Positions 45,395-55,111 of a DNA stretch of 64,000 nt are shown here, piece after piece (within the stretch, counting starts at the first letter, position 1; every line of letters begins with the position of its first letter). The stretch lies in contig NZ_FNIR01000004.1 of NCBI RefSeq assembly GCF_900103975.1, positions 124,001 through 188,000 on the forward strand, written 5' to 3'. Origin of the DNA: Klenkia soli (GTDB taxonomy: Bacteria > Actinomycetota > Actinomycetes > Mycobacteriales > Geodermatophilaceae). The position numbers and the translations under genes were made by a program. The notes below the pieces were generated by a model. It searched no databases. It was not told the DNA's origin and worked only from the letters and a program-made list of their open reading frames with translations.

Positions 45395-45628
45395 ATGGAC
45401 GTCATGGCAGAGCTGGTCGGCAGCATCGGTTCGGTCGGCTACGGCCTCGCCGCCATCGGCCCCGGTATCGGTGTGGGCATCGTGTGGGCCGCCTACATCC
45501 AGGCGACCGCCCGCCAGCCCGAGTCGGCCGGTCTCACCCGTACCTACGCCTTCCTGGGCGCCGCCCTGTCCGAGGCGCTCGCGCTCATCGGCCTGGTCGT
45601 CCCCTTCATCTTCGGCACCGGCAACTGA
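45395..45628 (+). CDS. atpE: ATP synthase subunit c
   Basis: 77 residues forming a hairpin of two helices. The first is Gly-rich (YGLAAIGPGIGVGIVWA), the polar loop is RQPESAG, and the proton-carrying Glu lies in the second helix (GAALSEALALIGLV). This is the diarylquinoline target in mycobacteria. ATG 45395 chosen, with GGAGGAA upstream; an ATG-less extension upstream is not needed. Confidence 0.95.
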   Translation: MDVMAELVGSIGSVGYGLAAIGPGIGVGIVWAAYIQATARQPESAGLTRTYAFLGAALSEALALIGLVVPFIFGTGN

Positions 45629-45680
45629 GTCCTCGGACCCAGGTCACCGGTCGCCCGAGCTCGGAGGAGGTGCTCCAGAC

Positions 45681-46223
45681 ATGGACTTGTTCGCAGCTGA
45701 GTCCCAGAACCCGCTGATCCCGCCGGTCGGCGAGATCGTCGTCGGCACGATCACGTTCGCGATCCTGGCGTTCGTCGTCATCAAGTTCGTCTTCCCGATC
45801 ATCGAGAAGACGTTCCAGGAGCGGCGCAACGCGATCGAGGGCGGCATCGAGCGTGCCGAGGCCGCCCAGGCCGAGGCCAAGGCCGCGCTGGAGCAGTACC
45901 GCGCCCAGCTCGCCGAGGCCCGCACCGAGGCCGCGCAGATCCGCGACGCCGCCCGCGCCGAGGGCCAGCAGATCCTCGAGGAGCTGCGCACCCAGGCCCA
46001 GGAGGAGTCCGCGCGCATCGTCGCCCGTGGCGAGGAGCAGCTCGCTGCCTCCCGCCAGCAGGTGGTCAACGAGCTGCGCGGGCAGATCGGCTCCATGGCC
46101 GTCACGCTCGCCGGCCGCGTGGTGGGGGAGTCCCTCGAGGACGACGCCCGTCGTCGCGGCACCGTCGACCGGTTCCTCGACGAGCTGGACGCCATGTCGT
46201 CGTCCACCCAGGGCGACCGCTGA
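45681..46223 (+). CDS. atpF: ATP synthase subunit b
   Basis: 180 residues. One N-terminal membrane helix (about 18-40) followed by a long charged helix rich in Ala/Glu/Gln/Arg (FQERRNAIEGGIERAEAAQ), the peripheral stalk. The stop and the next ATG overlap as TGATG. Strong GGAGGAGG before the ATG. In mycobacteria a second b-like segment is fused to delta; here delta is of normal length. Confidence 0.95.
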   Translation: MDLFAAESQNPLIPPVGEIVVGTITFAILAFVVIKFVFPIIEKTFQERRNAIEGGIERAEAAQAEAKAALEQYRAQLAEARTEAAQIRDAARAEGQQILEELRTQAQEESARIVARGEEQLAASRQQVVNELRGQIGSMAVTLAGRVVGESLEDDARRRGTVDRFLDELDAMSSSTQGDR

Positions 46224-47056
46224 TGCAGGCCGCCAGCCGCGAGGCGCTCGCCACCTCGCGCGAGCACCTCGGTCAGCAGACCGGGTCCCCGCAGGGGAGC
46301 CGGGCCGACGGCCAGGTGCTCCTCGCCCTGGCCGACGACCTGTTCTCGGTCGCGCACGTGCTCGACGGTCAGGTCTCGCTCCGGCGGGCCCTGGCCGACG
46401 CGTCGGTGCGCCCCGACGACCGGGCCGGGCTGGCCGAGCGCCTGCTGCGCGGCAAGATCGGTGACGGCGCCCTCGACGTCGTCGCGACCGTGGCCCGGCA
46501 GCGCTGGTCGCGCCCGCTGGACCTGGTCGAGGCCGTCGAGACCCTGGCCACCGACGTGGCGCTGGACGCCGCGCAGGCCCGGGGCGAGCTGGACACCGTC
46601 GAGGACGAGCTCTTCCGGTTCGGCCGGATCATCGACGGCGACGGCGCACTGTCCCGTCTGCTCGGTGACCCCTCGGCCGACCGCCAGGGCAAGACGGCGC
46701 TGCTGGACCGGCTGCTGGCCGGGAAGGTCTCGCCGGTCACCGAACGGCTGGTGCGCAACTCGCTGACCAGCCGGCACGTGCACAACGCGGCCAACGCCGT
46801 CGAGCGGATCTCCGAGGCGGCCTCGGCCCGGCGCGGCCAGTCGGTCGCGCACGTGACCAGCGCCGTCGAGCTCAGCGAGCAGCAGCGGCAGCGGCTGACC
46901 GCGATCCTCGAGCGCACCTACGGGCGCACCATCGGCCTGCAGGTCCAGGTCGAGCCCGCGATCGTCGGTGGCCTGGTGATCCGGGTCGGCGACGAGATCG
47001 TCGACGGCAGCATCGCGCACCGGCTGGAAGCAGCAGGCCGGCGCTTCGCCGGCTGA
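46223..47056 (+). CDS. atpH: ATP synthase subunit delta
   Basis: 277 residues, the OSCP-like delta subunit: an N-terminal helical bundle and the C-terminal VTSAVELSEQQRQRLTAIL and PAIVGGLVIRVGDEIVDGSI blocks. At 277 residues it is longer than the ~180 of E. coli but shorter than the mycobacterial b-delta fusion, with ~30 extra N-terminal residues (HLGQQTGSPQGSRADG). A hairpin spans its stop codon. Confidence 0.94.
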   Translation: MQAASREALATSREHLGQQTGSPQGSRADGQVLLALADDLFSVAHVLDGQVSLRRALADASVRPDDRAGLAERLLRGKIGDGALDVVATVARQRWSRPLDLVEAVETLATDVALDAAQARGELDTVEDELFRFGRIIDGDGALSRLLGDPSADRQGKTALLDRLLAGKVSPVTERLVRNSLTSRHVHNAANAVERISEAASARRGQSVAHVTSAVELSEQQRQRLTAILERTYGRTIGLQVQVEPAIVGGLVIRVGDEIVDGSIAHRLEAAGRRFAG

Positions 47057-47079
47057 GCCGGCAGGTCAGCTCAGCCGGC
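47048..47079 (+). other. Hairpin across the atpH stop, atpH-atpA junction
   Basis: GCCGGCTGAGC (47048-47058) pairs perfectly over 11 bp with 47069-47079 around a 10-nt loop; the atpH TGA (47054-47056) lies in the 5' arm. No U-tract follows, and the operon continues into atpA. A processing, mRNA-stability or translation-ratio element is possible. Confidence 0.5.
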
Positions 47080-47148
47080 TGACGCAGCACGCACCGACCA
47101 CCGCACCACCCCAGACAGCACCTGAGCAGGGAAGAGGACACCCGGGCC

Positions 47149-48786
47149 ATGGCCGAGCTCACGATCTCCGCGGACGAGATCCGCAGTGCCATCCAGAACT
47201 ACGTCAGCGACTACGACACCGATGTCTCCCGCGAGGAGGTCGGCACCGTCACCGAGGCCGGCGACGGCATCGCGCGGGTCGAGGGGCTGCCCTCGGTCAT
47301 GACCAACGAGCTCCTCGAGTTCGAGGGTGGCGTGCGTGGCCTGGCCCTGAACCTGGACGTCCGCGAGGTCGGCGTCGTGGTCATGGGTGACTTCGCCTCC
47401 ATCGAGGAGGGCCAGACGGTCCGCCGGACCGGCCAGGTCCTCTCGGTGCCGGTCGGCGACGGCTTCCTCGGCCGGGTCGTCGACCCGCTGGGCACCCCGA
47501 TCGACGGCGGCGGGGACATCGAGTCCACCGAGCGCCGCGCCCTGGAGCTGCAGGCCCCCTCGGTGGTCCAGCGCCAGTCCGTCGGCGAGCCGCTGGCCAC
47601 CGGGATCAAGGCCATCGACGCCATGACCCCGATCGGCCGCGGCCAGCGCCAGCTGATCATCGGCGACCGCCAGACCGGCAAGACCGCGATCGCGATCGAC
47701 ACGATCATCAACCAGAAGGCCGCCTGGGCCACCGGTGACCCGCAGCAGCAGGTCCGCTGCATCTACGTCGCCGTCGGCCAGAAGGGCTCCACCATCGCCG
47801 GCGTCAAGGCCGCGCTGGAGGACGCCGGCGCGATGGAGTACACGACCATCGTCGCCGCGCCCGCCTCGGACTCCGCCGGCTACAAGTACATCGCCCCCTA
47901 CACCGGCTCGGCCATCGGCCAGCACTGGATGTACGAGGGCAAGCACGTCCTGATCGTGTTCGACGACCTGTCCAAGCAGGCCGAGGCCTACCGCGCCGTC
48001 TCGCTGCTGCTGCGCCGCCCGCCGGGCCGCGAGGCCTACCCCGGCGACGTCTTCTACCTGCACTCCCGTCTGCTCGAGCGGTGCGCGAAGCTGTCCGACG
48101 AGCTCGGTGCCGGCTCCCAGACGGGTCTGCCGATCATCGAGACCAAGGGCAACGACGTGTCGGCCTACATCCCGACCAACGTCATCTCGATCACGGACGG
48201 CCAGATCTTCCTCGAGACGGGTCTGTTCAACTCCGGTGTCCGCCCGGCCATCAACGTCGGCATCTCGGTGTCCCGCGTCGGCGGCTCGGCGCAGACGAAG
48301 GCGATGAAGGCCGTCGCCGGCCGGCTCCGCCTGGACCTGGCGCAGTTCCGCGAGCTGGAGGCGTTCTCGTCCTTCTCCTCCGACCTCGACGCCTCCTCCC
48401 GGGCCACCCTGGACCGCGGTCAGCGCCTGGTGGAGCTGCTCAAGCAGGGCCAGTACGCACCGTTCTCGCTCGAGCGCGAGGTCGTGTCGCTGTGGCTGGG
48501 CACCCGAGGGCACCTGGACGTCGTCCCGGTGGCCGACGTCCGGCGCTTCGAGGGCGAGTTCCTGGACTTCCTGTCCCGGGGCGACTCCGGTGCGCTGGAC
48601 GCCATCCGCACCTCGCTCAAGCTCGAGGACGACACCGTCCGCAACCTGGAGAACGCCGTCGAGACCTTCTACGGCCAGTTCACCACCAGCGACGGCGAGT
48701 CGCTGAAGGTCAACGAGCCCGAGGTCGAGGCCATGGATGCGTCCCAGCGTGGCCAGGAGCGCGTCCAGGTCAAGAAGAAGGCCTGA
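47149..48786 (+). CDS. atpA: ATP synthase subunit alpha
   Basis: 545 residues. The regulatory nucleotide site carries P-loop GDRQTGKTA, and the catalytic-interface Arg is in [12 protein letters not shown]-terminal beta barrel, nucleotide domain and C-terminal helical domain are all present. The C-terminal ~30 residues ([20 protein letters not shown]) are an extension as in mycobacteria, where it restrains ATP hydrolysis. ATG preceded by GGGAAGAGGA. Confidence 0.97.
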   Translation: MAELTISADEIRSAIQNYVSDYDTDVSREEVGTVTEAGDGIARVEGLPSVMTNELLEFEGGVRGLALNLDVREVGVVVMGDFASIEEGQTVRRTGQVLSVPVGDGFLGRVVDPLGTPIDGGGDIESTERRALELQAPSVVQRQSVGEPLATGIKAIDAMTPIGRGQRQLIIGDRQTGKTAIAIDTIINQKAAWATGDPQQQVRCIYVAVGQKGSTIAGVKAALEDAGAMEYTTIVAAPASDSAGYKYIAPYTGSAIGQHWMYEGKHVLIVFDDLSKQAEAYRAVSLLLRRPPGREAYPGDVFYLHSRLLERCAKLSDELGAGSQTGLPIIETKGNDVSAYIPTNVISITDGQIFLETGLFNSGVRPAINVGISVSRVGGSAQTKAMKAVAGRLRLDLAQFRELEAFSSFSSDLDASSRATLDRGQRLVELLKQGQYAPFSLEREVVSLWLGTRGHLDVVPVADVRRFEGEFLDFLSRGDSGALDAIRTSLKLEDDTVRNLENAVETFYGQFTTSDGESLKVNEPEVEAMDASQRGQERVQVKKKA

Positions 48787-48790
48787 CCCG

Positions 48791-51251
<2,461 letters not shown>

Positions 51252-51328
51252 AGGACCACGGCGCCCCCCACGACGCGCTCCGCACGTCGCGGGTCCCTGC
51301 GCCGTAGCCGTTCCAGCACGTGACCACA

Positions 51329-51364
51329 GCGGCCGGTCCACCCCTCGGGGTGGGCCGGCCGCTG
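51329..51364 (+). terminator. Long hairpin terminator after atpD
   Basis: A 16-bp stem (51329-51344 with 51349-51364) closed by the CTCG tetraloop, with one G-U wobble and no mismatches, 78 nt after the atpD stop. A weaker ACGGCGC/GCGCCGT pairing flanks the preceding 60 nt. This is one of the strongest hairpins in the window and should stop most transcription leaving atpD. Confidence 0.8.
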
Positions 51365-51378
51365 TCGTGCACGGGTCC

Positions 51379-51402
51379 GGGCCCCGATACGATCGGGCCC
51401 GT
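51379..51402 (+). promoter_or_regulatory. Possible promoter/palindrome upstream of the small ORF
   Basis: CGGGCCC and CGGGCCCG flank TACGAT (51389-51394), which fits TANNNT. The arms pair with one bulge. If it is a -10, transcription starts near 51401, about 150 nt before the small ORF. No -35 is recognisable. A similar GGGCCC-flanked TATGCT (51836-51841) stands before atpC. Confidence 0.3.
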
Positions 51403-51548
51403 CGGCGACGCGGTGCGGCGTGCCGGCTCCGCCCCTCACCCCATCGGGTGATCCGTGGCCCAGATGCTCGTCGTCGGGCCCGGTGGCGGCCGACGATCAC
51501 GGCAAGGAGCGCCGGGGACGACCCCCGGTGCGCGGCAGGAGAAGCAGC

Positions 51549-51818
51549 GTGGACGACAGCCCGCAGACCGCAGCAGCGCCGGTGACCGCTGCGGACTCCC
51601 TGCTGACCCCCGAGGGCACCCCCGGCCCCGACCACCCGTCGGGTCCGATGCCCGCCGTGGGCACCGGCGACGAGTCGGACTGGTGCTGGCCGCCCTACGC
51701 CCCGCCCCCGCCGGCCGACGTGCCGCGCTTCGACATGGACGGGTGGGCCCCCAGCTCGACCGTCCGCCGCCCGCTGGTCCGGGTGGGGCGTTGGACCCTG
51801 CTCTACCGCCGCGGCTGA
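51549..51818 (+). CDS. Hypothetical protein between atpD and atpC
   Basis: 89 residues from a GTG with AGGAG 7 nt upstream. Acidic and Pro-rich in the middle, with aromatic clusters ESDWCWPPYAPPPP and FDMDGWAPSS, ending in a basic strand (RRPLVRVGRWTLLYRRG). No signal peptide, membrane segment or known domain. Coding is supported by third-position GC and the ribosome-binding site but not by homology I recognise. It interrupts the usual atpD-atpC adjacency. It may be a lineage-specific gene with its own promoter. Confidence 0.6.
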   Translation: MDDSPQTAAAPVTAADSLLTPEGTPGPDHPSGPMPAVGTGDESDWCWPPYAPPPPADVPRFDMDGWAPSSTVRRPLVRVGRWTLLYRRG

Positions 51819-51835
51819 CCACCTGGCCGGGCCCG

Positions 51836-51841
51836 TATGCT
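51836..51841 (+). promoter_or_regulatory. Possible -10 element for atpC
   Basis: TATGCT lies between GGGCCC copies, about 66 nt before the atpC GTG; CTGACC about 15 nt upstream is a weak -35. It would allow atpC-DUF2550 to be transcribed independently of the main ATP synthase operon. Confidence 0.35.
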
Positions 51842-51907
51842 GGGCCCCGATCCGTCACCGTCAGGTGACCAGCTCGCCGGCCCGGCCGGTGGACCCCGAG
51901 GAGTGTC

Positions 51908-52300
51908 GTGGCGACCCTGCAGGTCGAGCTCGTGGCCGTGGAGCGCAAGATCTGGTCCGGTGAGGCGACGATGGTGATCGCCCGGACCACCGAGGGCGAG
52001 CTCGGGGTGCTGCCCGGCCACGCGCCGCTGCTCGGGGAGCTGGCCCCCGGCGGCGTCGTCACGATCAGGGTCGACGGCGGTGACGACCTCGTGGTCGCCG
52101 CGCACGGCGGGTTCCTGTCGGTGACCGAGCAGGGCGTGTCCATCCTGGCCGAGACGGCCGAGATCGCCACCGAGATCGACGTCGAGCGGGCCCGCCAGGC
52201 GCTCAGCCGCGCCGAGTCCGCCGCCGGTGACGACGAGGAAGCGCTGGCCGCCGCGCGTCGCGCGCAGTCCCGGCTCCGCGCCGCCGGCCAGACCGCCTGA
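51908..52300 (+). CDS. atpC: ATP synthase subunit epsilon
   Basis: 130 residues. An N-terminal beta sandwich ([30 protein letters not shown]) and a C-terminal helical hairpin ([11 protein letters not shown]...[12 protein letters not shown]) that can inhibit ATP hydrolysis. GTG follows GAGGAG by a short gap. Unlike the other F1 genes it does not follow atpD directly. Confidence 0.95.
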   Translation: MATLQVELVAVERKIWSGEATMVIARTTEGELGVLPGHAPLLGELAPGGVVTIRVDGGDDLVVAAHGGFLSVTEQGVSILAETAEIATEIDVERARQALSRAESAAGDDEEALAAARRAQSRLRAAGQTA

Positions 52301-52334
52301 CCCCGAGACCCGCGACGACCGAGGACCGGGGCCC

Positions 52335-52745
52335 GTGCCGCTGACCACCGTGGTGCTGGTCCTGGCCGCCGTCCTGGTGGTGGCGCTGGTCGCCACGTTC
52401 CTGCTGCGCCGTCGGTTCCTGCTGTCCGGGTTGGGCGCGGTGACCATGTGCCTGCGCCCGGTCGGGGCGCCCCGCTGGTCGGTCGGGGTCGCGTGGTACT
52501 CGGGCGAGGAGCTGCTCTGGTACCCCGCGCTGTCGCTGTCGGTGCGGCCGACGCAACGGCTGTGCCGCACCGAGTTCCACGTCGAGGGTCGCCGCCGGCC
52601 CACGGTCGACGACGGCGCCGTCCCGGTCGACAGCCAGGTGCTGATCTGCCGCACCGGCGCCGGCCCCCAGGAGCTGGCGATGGACCCCTCGACCGTGACC
52701 GGTTTCCTGTCCTGGATCGAGTCCTCGCCGCCGCTGGGCCGCTAG
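52335..52745 (+). CDS. DUF2550 family membrane protein (Rv1312-like)
   Basis: 136 residues. One N-terminal membrane helix (about 3-24), then a cytoplasmic beta-rich domain (GAPRWSVGVAWYSGEELLWYP) of the DUF2550 family. It follows atpC exactly as Rv1312 does in M. tuberculosis. Function unknown; the retained position suggests a link to the membrane or ATP synthase. GTG start; no good ribosome-binding site. Confidence 0.85.
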   Translation: MPLTTVVLVLAAVLVVALVATFLLRRRFLLSGLGAVTMCLRPVGAPRWSVGVAWYSGEELLWYPALSLSVRPTQRLCRTEFHVEGRRRPTVDDGAVPVDSQVLICRTGAGPQELAMDPSTVTGFLSWIESSPPLGR

Positions 52746-52763
52746 CAGAAGGACCCCGTTCCG

Positions 52764-53366
52764 TCAGCTGCGGGCGGCGCGCTGGGCGTGGGCGCCGCTG
52801 TGCGCGCCCGGCTCCCAGAGGATGTCCCCGCCCGGGTTCGCCTCGCGGGACAGGATGAACAGCAGGTCCGACAGCCGGTTGAGGTACTTGGCCGTCTCGC
52901 CGTTCGTGTGCTCGGCGTCGGCCTCGAGCAGCGCCCAGACGCTCCGTTCGGCCCGCCGGGCCACCGTGCGCGCCTGGTGCAGGAACGCCGCCAGCGGGGT
53001 GCCGCCGGGCAGGATGAACGAGGTCAGCTTCGGCAGCTGCTCGTTGTGCTCGTCGCAGGCCGCCTCGAGCCGCTCGGTGTAGGCCGCCGTCACCCGCAGC
53101 GGCGGGAACTCCGGCTCGGGCGTGATCGGGGTGCACAGGTCGGCCCCGACATCGAAGAGGTCGTTCTGCACGCTGCGCAGCAGCTCGGCCAGCGGTGCCG
53201 GGGGGGACCCGAGGGCCAGGGCGAGCCCGAGCACCGAGTTGGTCTCGTCGACGTCGGCGTAGGCGGCCAGCCGGACGTCGGTCTTCGCCACCCGGCTCAT
53301 GTCGCCCAGGTGGGTCTGGCCGGCGTCGCCGGTCTTGGTGTAGATGCGGGTGAGCCGGACGGTCAT
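52764..53366 (-). CDS. PduO-type cob(I)alamin adenosyltransferase
   Basis: 200 residues. The ATP-binding N-terminus TRIYTKTGDAGQTHLG and the trimer-helix motifs (AYADVDETNSVLG, FILPGG, ARTVARRAERSVWAL, NRLSDLLFILSR) are characteristic. It makes adenosylcobalamin from cobalamin and ATP, supplying the B12-dependent mutase encoded 2 kb away. Same position as Rv1314c beside murA. Convergent with DUF2550. Confidence 0.94.
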   Translation of the reverse strand: MTVRLTRIYTKTGDAGQTHLGDMSRVAKTDVRLAAYADVDETNSVLGLALALGSPPAPLAELLRSVQNDLFDVGADLCTPITPEPEFPPLRVTAAYTERLEAACDEHNEQLPKLTSFILPGGTPLAAFLHQARTVARRAERSVWALLEADAEHTNGETAKYLNRLSDLLFILSREANPGGDILWEPGAHSGAHAQRAARS

Positions 53367-53376
53367 GACGGCAGCC

Positions 53377-53382
53377 TAGGGT
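53377..53382 (+). promoter_or_regulatory. Leaderless promoter of murA
   Basis: TAGGGT ends 6 nt before the murA GTG with no Shine-Dalgarno between, predicting a leaderless message. The divergent adenosyltransferase gene starts 10 bp away on the other strand. Confidence 0.55.
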
Positions 53383-53388
53383 TGTGCG

Positions 53389-54681
53389 GTGGACTGCTTC
53401 GAGGTGACCGGCGGGACGTCGCTGCGTGGACGGGTGCGGGTGACCGGCGCCAAGAACAGCGCGCTGAAGCTGATGGCCGCAGCGCTGCTGGCCAGTGGCC
53501 GGACGACCATCGAGGAGGTCCCCGACATCCTCGACGTCTCGATCATGAGCGAGGTGCTCCGCCGGCTGGGGTGCGGTGTGGACTTCCAGCGCTACACCGA
53601 CGGCCGGGGCGGGGGAGGCGGTCGGGTCGTGGTCGACGTCCCGGAGACGCCCTCGAGCGAGACCGACTACGACCTGGTGCGCCGCATGCGCGCCTCGATC
53701 AGCGTGCTGGGGCCGCTGGTGGCGCGGTGCGGGCAGGCCAAGGTGGCGCTCCCCGGCGGCGACGCGATCGGCTCGCGCGGCCTGGACATGCACGTCGCCG
53801 GCCTGGAGCGGCTGGGCGCCACCGTGCGCAGCGAGCACGGCTTCCTGATCGCCACCGCCCCGCGGCTGGTCGGCACCTCCATCTGGCTGGACTTCCCGTC
53901 GGTGGGCGCCACCGAGAACCTGGTCATGGCCGCCGTCCTCGCCGAGGGCACCACGGTGGTCGACAACGCGGCGCGCGAGCCCGAGATCGTCGACATCTGC
54001 ACGATGCTCACCGAGATGGGCGCCCGCATCACCGGGGCGGGCTCCTCGACGATCACCGTCGAGGGCGTCACCGAGCTGCACCCGGTCACCCACACCACCG
54101 TCCCGGACCGGATCGTCTCCGGTACCTGGGCGATCGGTGCGGTGATGACCCGCGGCGACGTCGTCATCGAGCGGGCGGCGCCCGAGCACCTGTCGGTGGC
54201 CCTGGACAAGCTGCGGGCCGCCGGCGCCACCGTTGAGCAGGTCGAGGGCGGGGTGCGCGTGGCGATGGCCGAGCGGCCCACGTGCGTGGACGTCGTCACG
54301 CTCCCGTTCCCGGGGTTCCCGACCGATCTGCAGCCGATGGCCGTGGCGCTGGCCGCGGTGTCCACCGGTACCGCCCTGATCACCGAGAACGTGTTTGAGG
54401 GCCGCTTCATGTTCGTCAACGAGCTGGTGCGGCTGGGTGCCGACGTCCGCATCGACGGGCACCACGCCGTCGTCCGCGGTCGCGAGCGGCTGTCCAGCGC
54501 CCCGGTGCTGGCCACCGACATCCGTGCCGGGGCCGGCCTGGTGCTGGCCGGGCTGTGCTCGGACGGCGTCACCGAGGTGGCCGACGTGCACCACGTCGAC
54601 CGCGGCTACCCCGACTTCGAGGAGCAGCTGCGCGGGCTGGGCGCCACCATCGAGCGCACCCACCGCGACCGGGAGCGCTGA
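53389..54681 (+). CDS. murA: UDP-N-acetylglucosamine 1-carboxyvinyltransferase
   Basis: 430 residues, EPT family. N-terminal [15 protein letters not shown] and the [10 protein letters not shown] block are typical. Transfers enolpyruvate from PEP to UDP-GlcNAc, the first committed step of peptidoglycan. The active-site loop reads [15 protein letters not shown]: Asp125 stands where most bacteria have the Cys alkylated by fosfomycin, as in mycobacteria and Chlamydia, so natural fosfomycin resistance is expected. GTG start after a leaderless-type -10. Confidence 0.96.
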   Translation: MDCFEVTGGTSLRGRVRVTGAKNSALKLMAAALLASGRTTIEEVPDILDVSIMSEVLRRLGCGVDFQRYTDGRGGGGGRVVVDVPETPSSETDYDLVRRMRASISVLGPLVARCGQAKVALPGGDAIGSRGLDMHVAGLERLGATVRSEHGFLIATAPRLVGTSIWLDFPSVGATENLVMAAVLAEGTTVVDNAAREPEIVDICTMLTEMGARITGAGSSTITVEGVTELHPVTHTTVPDRIVSGTWAIGAVMTRGDVVIERAAPEHLSVALDKLRAAGATVEQVEGGVRVAMAERPTCVDVVTLPFPGFPTDLQPMAVALAAVSTGTALITENVFEGRFMFVNELVRLGADVRIDGHHAVVRGRERLSSAPVLATDIRAGAGLVLAGLCSDGVTEVADVHHVDRGYPDFEEQLRGLGATIERTHRDRER

Positions 54682-54685
54682 GGGT

Positions 54686-55012
54686 TCAACCGTTGGTGAA
54701 GGTGCCGGCCAGCTGGCGGGCGCGGGCGGCGTCCTCGGGGAACACGAGGACGTCGGCGCGGTGCGGGGCCGGGTAGCGCAGGGTCGAGCGGATCCCGGCG
54801 TCGGAGAGCACCGCGCGCAGGGCCAGCGCGGACTCCTTGCGGGACAGGGTGGCGACCCGGGTGAGCAGGCCGTCCTCGGCCGCCGGGCGACGCGTCACCT
54901 TCGGCGTCGACGAGGCGAAGGCCCAGCGCAGGAACACCGCCAGGATGCCGAGCACGACCAGGGCGATGCCCGGGCCCACGAGGAAGTGCAGGCTGCCGGC
55001 GTCGATGGGCAC
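54686..55012 (-). CDS. Small membrane protein with DUF2007-like domain
   Basis: About 108 residues. One N-terminal membrane helix (FLVGPGIALVVLGILAVFL) is followed by a short soluble domain (ALRAVLSDAGIRSTLRY ... DVLVFPEDAARARQLAG) resembling DUF2007/PII-like signal proteins that bind small ligands or adjust membrane enzymes. GTG 55012 has AGGAGGG upstream and is preferred to ATG 55075, which would add 21 polar residues with no homology. Convergent with murA by 4 nt. Confidence 0.7.
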   Translation of the reverse strand: MPIDAGSLHFLVGPGIALVVLGILAVFLRWAFASSTPKVTRRPAAEDGLLTRVATLSRKESALALRAVLSDAGIRSTLRYPAPHRADVLVFPEDAARARQLAGTFTNG

Positions 55013-55097
55013 TCGACCCTCCTCCCCGTTCGCGGACCGGCCTCCCAGTGTGCCACCGCGTGAGCTGTTCGACATCGTGGTTACCCGCGAGTAGCCC

Positions 55098-55103
55098 TAC
55101 ACT
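55098..55103 (+). promoter_or_regulatory. Possible -10 of the B12-dependent mutase gene
   Basis: TACACT ends 8 nt before the ATG, giving a leader of at most a few nucleotides. No cobalamin riboswitch could fit in this spacing. Confidence 0.45.
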
Positions 55104-55111
55104 CCGCGGAC

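Noticed and set aside
55013-55111. Cobalamin riboswitch upstream of the B12-dependent mutase
   Set aside because: Only about 100 nt are available, part of which is the divergent gene's promoter, and the -10-like box sits 8 nt from the start; no B12-box was seen.
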